Below are positions 12,556 through 17,561 of a stretch of DNA of 17,561 nucleotides, piece by piece (within the stretch, counting starts at the first letter, position 1; every line of letters begins with the position of its first letter). Below the pieces are notes generated by a model. That model did not search any database. It was given only the letters and a program-made list of their open reading frames with translations, and had not been told where the DNA came from. The DNA is from CAYLOC01 sp964385195 (lineage in GTDB: Bacteria; Actinomycetota; Actinomycetes; Propionibacteriales; Nocardioidaceae). The position numbers were made by a program, and so were the translations under genes. Location: NCBI GenBank assembly GCA_964385195.1, contig CAYLOC010000052.1, forward strand, positions 1-17,561, read 5' to 3'.

Positions 12556-15009
12556 TTACGAAGCCCGCAACGCGCCGATCGCCGCGATCGGTTGGGGGGC
12601 CGGCGTACCCGACCCGTCGCGGCGGTCGGTCGGCTCGGGCAGGTCCACCGGTGCTCCGCTTGCCGCGGCCGCCCGCACCGGCGCCGCTCCGGCAAACGCG
12701 GTCAGCAGCACGTCCTCGCCCTTGAGGAACCGGTGACACCGCACCCCGCCGGTCGCCCGGCCCTTGCCCGGGTACGCCGAGAGCGGCGTCACCTTGACGG
12801 TGCCCGGTTCGGTGCCCGGCAGTGCTCCCTGCGAGCCCGCGACCGTGACGAGCAGGTTCTCCGCGGACGGGTCAACGGCACCGAAGAACCCCGCATGTGC
12901 GCCCTCCCCGAGCCGGATCCCCGCGATCCCGCGGCCGGACCGGCCCTGGGGGCGGACCGCGGCAGCGGGAAACCGCAGGAGGTGGGCATCGGAGGACACG
13001 AACACCAGGTCGTCGTCCTCGCTGACCAGCTCGACCGCTCCTACGAGCGCGTCACCCTCGGCCAGGGAGATCACCTGCCAGGAGTCCTTGGTCAGCACTT
13101 CCGGCTGGACGCGTTTGACCAGCCCGTTGCGGGTGCCGAGCGCGAGGCCCAGCGACTCCGTCGTCAGCGGAACCACCGACAGCACCCGTTCGTCCGGGGC
13201 GAGCCCCACGATCTCCGACATCGGCGCGCCCCCCTGCAGGTTGGGCGCATTCGCCGTGGGCGGCAAGGCGGGCAGGTCCAGCACCGACAGCCGGATGACG
13301 CGGCCCGTCGTCGTCAGGAGTCCCACCTCCCCGCGAGCGGTCGTGCGCGTAGTGGCGATGATCGCGTCGTGTCGGGCGCGTGCCCCGCCGGACCCCAGTG
13401 GGTCGTCGGTCGTGGTGCGGGCCAGCAGCCCGGTGGAGGAGAGCAGCACGTGGCACGGGTCGTCGGCGACCTCCAGCGGGACCGCGGCGGTCGCCTGGGT
13501 TCCGCTGGACTCCAGCAGGACGGTACGGCGGGTGCTGCCGTGCTGCTTGGCCACCTCGGCCAGCTCGTCCCCGGTCGTCTGCTTGAGCAGGCCGTCGTCC
13601 TCCAGCAGGGCGGTCAGGTGCTCGATGGTCTGCTCCAGCTCGGTCTGCTCCTGCTCGAGCTCCAGCCGGGAGTAGCGGGTGAGCCGCCGTAACGGCATGT
13701 CGAGGATGTAGCGGGCCTGCACGTCGGTCAGGTCGAACACTGCGATCAACCGTTCCCGGGCGTTCTCGGTGTTGTCGCTGGACCGGATCAGCTGGATGAC
13801 CTCGTCGATGTCGAGGATCGCGATGAGCAGCCCCGCGACCAGATGCAGGCGGTCCCGGGCCTTCTGCCTGCGGTACGCCGACCGGCGCCGCACCACGTCG
13901 TACCGGTGCTCAAGGTAGACCTGCAGCATCTCCTTCAGCGTCATCACTCGTGGCTGTCCGTCGACCAGGGCCACGGCGTTGATCGCGAACGACTCCTCCA
14001 GCGGGGTGTGTTTGTACAGCTCCGCCAGCAGCGCGTCGGCGTTGAAGCCGTTCTTGACCTCGATGACCAGCTGGAGGCCCCTGGTCTCGTCAGTGAGGTT
14101 CTTGATGTCGGCGATGCCCTTCAGCTTCTTCGCCTGCACCAGTGACACGATGCGCTCCACCACCCGCTCGGGGCCGACGTTGTACGGGAGCTGGGTCACC
14201 ACGATCCCCTTGCGCCGCGGGCTGACCTGTTCCACGCGTGCCGACGCCTGGATCTTGAACGAGCCCTTGCCGGTCTCGTAGGCGTCCCGGATCCCGTCCA
14301 GGCCCACGATCTTGCCGCCGGTCGGCAGATCCGGGCCGGGTACGAACCGCATCAGGTCGTCGGTGTCGGCGTCGGGGTGGTCGATCAGGTGCCGGAGCGC
14401 CTGCACGACCTCGACGAGGTTGTGGGGGGCGAGGTTGGTGGCCATCCCGACCGCGATCCCGCTGGCTCCGTTGACCAGCAGGTTGGGGAACGCGGCAGGG
14501 AGGACGACCGGCTCGGTCTCCTGCCCGTCGTAGTTCGCCTTGAAGTCGACGGTGTCCTCGTCGGTGCCCTGCGTCATCGGAAGGGCCGCCGGCGCCATGC
14601 GGCACTCGGAGTAGCGCATCGCGGCGGGTGGGTCGTCGGGTGAGCCGAAGTTGCCGTGCCCGTCGACCAGAGGCAGCCGCATCGACCACTGCTCCACCAT
14701 CCGCACCAGCGCGTCGTAGATCGCGGAGTCGCCGTGCGGGTGCAGCCGCCCCATCACCTCACCGACGACGCGGGCACTCTTGACGTGGCCGCGGTCGGGC
14801 CGCAGCCCCATCTCGCTCATCGTGTACAGGATCCGGCGCTGTACCGGCTTCAGCCCGTCCCTCGCGTCCGGCAGGGCGCGGGAGTAGATGACGGAGTAGG
14901 CGTACTCCAGGTAGGAGCTACGCATCTCGTCCTCGACGTCGATGTCGACGATGTGCTCGTCGAAGTCGTCCTCGGGCGGTGGGCTGGCGGTCTTCTTACG
15001 GCGGGCCAT
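12556..15009 (-). CDS. parC: DNA topoisomerase IV subunit A (ParC; type IIA, GyrA-like)
   Basis: The DNA breakage-reunion subunit, 817 residues from ATG 15009. The winged-helix and tower region begins LEYAYSVIYSRALPDARDGL with KPVQRRILYTMSEMGLRPDR. The quinolone-resistance determining region is HPHGDSAIYDALVRM (90-104), with the usual Ser (S95) and Asp (D99). The catalytic Tyr is Y133 in AAMRYSECRMA. The C-terminal beta-pinwheel ends with YPGKGRATGGVRCHRFLKGE; this lacks a canonical GyrA box, which fits ParC rather than GyrA. The start at 15009 (MARRKK) matches known actinobacterial ParC N-termini; AGGAG lies 13 bases upstream, a long spacing. An in-frame ATG at 15072 would add 21 residues and has no ribosome binding site. 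It partners the ParE encoded at 4498-6573. Confidence 0.95.
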   Translation of the reverse strand: MARRKKTASPPPEDDFDEHIVDIDVEDEMRSSYLEYAYSVIYSRALPDARDGLKPVQRRILYTMSEMGLRPDRGHVKSARVVGEVMGRLHPHGDSAIYDALVRMVEQWSMRLPLVDGHGNFGSPDDPPAAMRYSECRMAPAALPMTQGTDEDTVDFKANYDGQETEPVVLPAAFPNLLVNGASGIAVGMATNLAPHNLVEVVQALRHLIDHPDADTDDLMRFVPGPDLPTGGKIVGLDGIRDAYETGKGSFKIQASARVEQVSPRRKGIVVTQLPYNVGPERVVERIVSLVQAKKLKGIADIKNLTDETRGLQLVIEVKNGFNADALLAELYKHTPLEESFAINAVALVDGQPRVMTLKEMLQVYLEHRYDVVRRRSAYRRQKARDRLHLVAGLLIAILDIDEVIQLIRSSDNTENARERLIAVFDLTDVQARYILDMPLRRLTRYSRLELEQEQTELEQTIEHLTALLEDDGLLKQTTGDELAEVAKQHGSTRRTVLLESSGTQATAAVPLEVADDPCHVLLSSTGLLARTTTDDPLGSGGARARHDAIIATTRTTARGEVGLLTTTGRVIRLSVLDLPALPPTANAPNLQGGAPMSEIVGLAPDERVLSVVPLTTESLGLALGTRNGLVKRVQPEVLTKDSWQVISLAEGDALVGAVELVSEDDDLVFVSSDAHLLRFPAAAVRPQGRSGRGIAGIRLGEGAHAGFFGAVDPSAENLLVTVAGSQGALPGTEPGTVKVTPLSAYPGKGRATGGVRCHRFLKGEDVLLTAFAGAAPVRAAAASGAPVDLPEPTDRRDGSGTPAPQPIAAIGALRAS

Positions 15010-15212
15010 CGTGGTCGAGCGTTCTCCTGGGTCGGGGCGTGGTGCCGCGGACGCGGCCTGGCCGTCGTCCATTGTGCCGGGTCGGGTTTCGGTGCCGGCG
15101 CAGGCTCGCCCCGTCTGCGGTCAGCGGGATGCAGGGGCTCCAGCGCACAATGGAGGGGAGGCCGGTCGTGGCACCGGCGTATCCAGCGGCGGGACCGGGC
15201 CTCCTCATCGGC

Positions 15213-15220
15213 AAGGAGGG
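15213..15220 (+). promoter_or_regulatory. Strong ribosome binding site for the emfourin-like gene
   Basis: AAGGAGGG is followed by six bases and the ATG at 15227. It fixes the start well inside a longer open frame that begins at 14942 within parC on the other strand. A small hairpin, GCCGGT (15161-15166) with ACCGGC (15173-15178), lies in the presumed leader. Confidence 0.75.
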
Positions 15221-15226
15221 CCGAGG

Positions 15227-15532
15227 ATGCGGATCACGTTGCAGCAGTCAGGAGGCGTCGCCTACCTGCCCGGGCTCGCCAAGGACGTCGAGGTCGACAC
15301 CGCCGACCTGGAGCCGCATGAAGCCGACCACGTCGAGGCGCTGGCCCGCCGGTCGCGGGACGAGGCGCGCGGGGAGCATCAACCCCCCACGGTGGTGCCC
15401 GACGCCCGGGAGTACCGGCTGCGGATCAGCGAGGATGCCGCAGAGGAACATGTCGCCGTCCACGACCCCCTGCCGAGCGGTGCCACTGCGGACCTCATCC
15501 AGTGGCTCCTCCAGCGATCCGGTGGCGCGTGA
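15227..15532 (+). CDS. Emfourin-like protealysin (M4 protease) inhibitor
   Basis: A 101-residue protein without signal peptide or membrane segment. It starts MRITLQQSGGVAYLPG, continues with VDTADLEPHEADHVEALARR and ends with EYRLRISEDAAEEHVAVHD and ATADLIQWLLQR. This order (a GG-hydrophobic turn, a VDTADL segment, an acidic helix, then a strand-rich part ending in DxxxWLL) matches my recollection of emfourin, the M4-protease inhibitor first described with protealysin of Serratia proteamaculans. The next gene, 53 bases on, encodes a protealysin-like M4 protease, which is the known genomic pairing for emfourins. The two genes probably form one transcript, divergent from parC. Identification rests on pattern and context, not on a search. 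Confidence 0.8.
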   Translation: MRITLQQSGGVAYLPGLAKDVEVDTADLEPHEADHVEALARRSRDEARGEHQPPTVVPDAREYRLRISEDAAEEHVAVHDPLPSGATADLIQWLLQRSGGA

Positions 15533-15572
15533 CCACCGCCACCACCACCCAGCAGGGGAGGACCCTGCCCAC

Positions 15573-15579
15573 AAAGGAG
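15573..15579 (+). promoter_or_regulatory. Ribosome binding site for the M4 protease
   Basis: AAAGGAG is followed by six bases and the ATG at 15586. It favours this start over in-frame codons further upstream that overlap the inhibitor gene. Confidence 0.7.
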
Positions 15580-15585
15580 TACGCC

Positions 15586-16845
15586 ATGAGCACCATGCAT
15601 CCGGACCGCTGCCAGATCCTGCCTCCGCACCTGTTGGAGGCTCTGGCCACCAACGGCGACGAGGAGGATCGGCAACGTGCGGTCGCCGCGCTCGGTCTGG
15701 ACGCGCAGACCCGCACCACGCGGAAGCTCGTGCCGTCCCCGGGGAGGGCTCCAGCAGCCGACGCGGCGACAGAGCACGCCGGGGCGCCGGCCGTCGACCG
15801 CGACATCTACGACGTCAAGCACACCACCGACCTTCCCGGCACCGTGGTGCGCAAGGAGGGCGCCCCCCAGTCCTCCGACGTCGCGGTGAACGAGGCCTAC
15901 GACGGTCTCGGGGACACCTGGCGGCTGTACTGGCAGATCTACCAGCGGAACTCCTGGGACGGCCGTGGAGCGACCCTGTTGGGCTGCGTGCACTACTCCA
16001 CGAACTACGACAACGCGTTCTTCGACGGCACCGAGATGGTCTTCGGCGACGGTGACGGCAAGTACTTCAACCGGTTCACGATCGCGGTCGACATCGTGGG
16101 ACACGAGCTCACCCACGGCGTGACGGCGTCGGAGTCCAACCTGAAATACCAGGGGCAGTCCGGGGCCCTGAACGAGTCGATGTCGGACGTGTTCGGGTCG
16201 CTGGTCAAGCAGTACGCCCAGGACCCGGCCCCGACCGCCGACAAGGCCGACTGGCTGATCGGGGAGGGGCTGTTCACTAGCAGGGTGCACGGCGTCGCGC
16301 TGCGATCGATGAAAGCGCCCGGCACGGCGTACGACGACCCCGTCCTGGGCAAGGACCCCCAACCGGGCACGATGAGCGGATACGTGGACACCACCGACGA
16401 CAATGGGGGCGTGCACATCAACTCCGGGATCCCCAACCACGCGTTCTACTTGTTCGCGACAGCCGTCGGTGGCTACGCGTGGGAGAAGGCCGGACACGTG
16501 TGGTACGCGACCGCGATCGACCCGGCGTTGCAGCCCGACGCGGACTTCCAGGCCTTCGCCGACCTGACCGCGCACCACGCGCAGGAGCTGTACGGCGAGG
16601 ACTGCCACCGCGACTGCGTGCAGGCCTGGAACGGCGTCGGGATCACCGTGACCGGCTCCACGCCCCAGGATGGCGGCGGCTCCGGCCAGGTCAGCCACAC
16701 CGACCTCACGAAGGCCGCCGGCGCTCCCGACGCGGCCGGGTCACCCGCGTACCGGGTCGGCCCGGACGGCACCCAGTACGTCGTCTACCGCGGCGTCGAC
16801 GGCCACCTGCACCAGCTCACCTGGCACCCGGGTTCGTCCGACTGA
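15586..16845 (+). CDS. Protealysin-like M4 metalloprotease with C-terminal lectin-blade-like extension
   Basis: A 419-residue zinc metalloprotease of the thermolysin family. There is no signal peptide. The short N-terminal propeptide carries ILPPHLLEALATNGDEEDRQ (11-30), the protealysin propeptide pattern. The catalytic domain runs from about 70 to 357. Zinc ligands are H173 and H177 in HELTHG (E174 catalytic) and E197 in GALNESMSDVFG. H277 in DNGGVHINSGIPNHAFYLFA matches the transition-state histidine. After a Gly-rich linker (DGGGSG, 362-367) comes a final stretch of about 50 residues, HTDLTKAAGAPDAAG and then GTQYVVYRGVDGHLHQLTW, which resembles one repeat of fucose-lectin-like beta-propellers in actinobacteria. 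The upstream inhibitor gene suggests tight control of an intracellular or non-classically exported protease. Confidence 0.92.
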   Translation: MSTMHPDRCQILPPHLLEALATNGDEEDRQRAVAALGLDAQTRTTRKLVPSPGRAPAADAATEHAGAPAVDRDIYDVKHTTDLPGTVVRKEGAPQSSDVAVNEAYDGLGDTWRLYWQIYQRNSWDGRGATLLGCVHYSTNYDNAFFDGTEMVFGDGDGKYFNRFTIAVDIVGHELTHGVTASESNLKYQGQSGALNESMSDVFGSLVKQYAQDPAPTADKADWLIGEGLFTSRVHGVALRSMKAPGTAYDDPVLGKDPQPGTMSGYVDTTDDNGGVHINSGIPNHAFYLFATAVGGYAWEKAGHVWYATAIDPALQPDADFQAFADLTAHHAQELYGEDCHRDCVQAWNGVGITVTGSTPQDGGGSGQVSHTDLTKAAGAPDAAGSPAYRVGPDGTQYVVYRGVDGHLHQLTWHPGSSD

Positions 16846-16880
16846 GCCAAGGGGGTTGCCGCGGGGGCCGGTCGGACGGG

Positions 16881-17558
16881 TCACGGCAGTCGGAGCGTGG
16901 CCAGCACCGGCAGGTGGTCACTGGCCGCGGCCAGCAGCCGCGGGTCCAGGTCCGGCACCCGGTGGTCGACGACGGGCGCCCCCCGCACCAGCACCGCGTC
17001 GATCCGGCGGGTCGGGGCGCAGGCAGGGAACGTGAGTGCGTCGACGGCGGCGTGGTCGGCGAAACCCGCCCCCCGGAGCGCTCGCCAGGACGGGTCGCCC
17101 GCCGGCTCGTTGAGGTCACCGGCCACGACCACGGGGCCCTGCAGCCGGTCCACCTCCGCGAGAGCCCGGGCGGTCTCTCTGCGGCGCTCGCGCGCCCGCC
17201 GTAGGGAGAGGTGGACGCCCACGACCCCGAACGGCGTACCGGCCACCTCGCACTGTGCGACGACCACGCCACGGTGTGGCTGGAACCGGGGCTGGGGGAG
17301 CCGCCGTACCGCGACCTGTGACACCGAGACGTTCTCGCCCAGGCAGACCATGTTGCCACCGCCGAGCCGGCCGTCGACGACCGGCTCCAGGCCCCACTCG
17401 TGCACCAGCCGGTCCCGGAGCCGGCGGACGACCCGCATCCGGTGCGGCGTCTCGTTGACCACCAGCACGTCGGGGGACACCGCCCGGACCACCTCGGCGA
17501 GCGGGCGGCGATGGCGCGCGCCCTCGATGTTGTATGTCAGCACCCGCAGCTCGGTCAC
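16881..17558 (-). CDS. Endonuclease/exonuclease/phosphatase (EEP) family protein, 5' end uncertain
   Basis: A 225-residue, or slightly longer, metal-dependent phosphodiesterase-fold protein. Active-site motifs appear in order: TYNIEG (8-13), the metal-binding E36 in VNETP, GVHLSL (114-119) with H116, GDLNEP (147-152) with D148 and N150, RIDAVL (185-190) with D187, and SDHLPV (213-218) with the catalytic D214-H215 pair. The set is complete, so it is likely active. EEP members act on nucleic acids, phospholipids or inositol phosphates, and the substrate cannot be told. No signal peptide is seen from the GTG at 17558. That codon is three bases from the window edge and the frame stays open, so the true start may lie outside. 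The gene converges on the M4 protease with a 35-bp gap and no obvious hairpin. Confidence 0.88.
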   Translation of the reverse strand: MTELRVLTYNIEGARHRRPLAEVVRAVSPDVLVVNETPHRMRVVRRLRDRLVHEWGLEPVVDGRLGGGNMVCLGENVSVSQVAVRRLPQPRFQPHRGVVVAQCEVAGTPFGVVGVHLSLRRARERRRETARALAEVDRLQGPVVVAGDLNEPAGDPSWRALRGAGFADHAAVDALTFPACAPTRRIDAVLVRGAPVVDHRVPDLDPRLLAAASDHLPVLATLRLP

Positions 17559-17561
17559 GGC

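Noticed and set aside
14942..15226. N-terminal extension of the emfourin-like protein
   Set aside because: It overlaps the parC 5' end on the other strand and lacks family sequence; the strong site AAGGAGGG fixes the ATG at 15227.

Overview
The window is high-GC, gene-dense DNA with actinobacterial protein families throughout: a SigA/HrdB-type sigma factor, ParE and ParC topoisomerase IV subunits, an LprG-type lipoprotein, a DUF7455-like small protein and an emfourin-like inhibitor. It reads as an actinomycete chromosome. The gene neighbourhood (principal sigma factor, small DUF7455-like gene, parE, then parC a few kb on) is the one known around hrdB in Streptomyces. The genus cannot be fixed from the sequence; a Propionibacteriales or other non-Streptomyces actinomycete is only a guess.

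Layout. 1-841 is the 3' part of the primary sigma factor gene. 891-3889 is a tight three-gene oxidoreductase operon on the plus strand (acyl-CoA dehydrogenase, zinc alcohol dehydrogenase, DECR-like SDR), apparently started from a near-leaderless extended -10 promoter. It lies between the sigma factor gene and the DUF7455/parE pair. 3900-4130 (minus) is the DUF7455-like protein and 4498-6573 (plus) is parE; they diverge from a 367-bp spacer. 6576-9216 (minus) holds a GHKL ATP-binding regulator, a TetR regulator and a membrane protein with an HExxH motif. 9352-12175 (minus) is a three-gene operon: LprG-like lipoprotein, 14-TM-type MFS exporter (4-bp overlap) and a GatB/YqeY-like protein. This resembles the mycobacterial lprG-Rv1410c (P55) lipid export locus. 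A hairpin separates it from parC (12556-15009, minus). 15227-16845 (plus) is a two-gene unit, an emfourin-like inhibitor followed by a protealysin-like M4 metalloprotease. 16881-17558 (minus) is an endonuclease/exonuclease/phosphatase-family protein that reaches almost to the window edge.

The genes fall into four functional sets: core information processing (sigma factor, topoisomerase IV), acyl-CoA or alcohol catabolism, cell-envelope lipid transport (LprG/MFS), and a protease-inhibitor pair. The most notable structure is a 61-bp element with perfect 16-bp inverted arms inside the MFS coding sequence. It is read in frame and supplies about 20 residues of a predicted loop after TM6, which looks like a REP/MITE-like repeat domesticated in a gene. 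Second is the protease-inhibitor pair, whose protease ends in what looks like one blade of a lectin-type beta-propeller. No tRNA, rRNA, CRISPR array or intact insertion sequence was seen.
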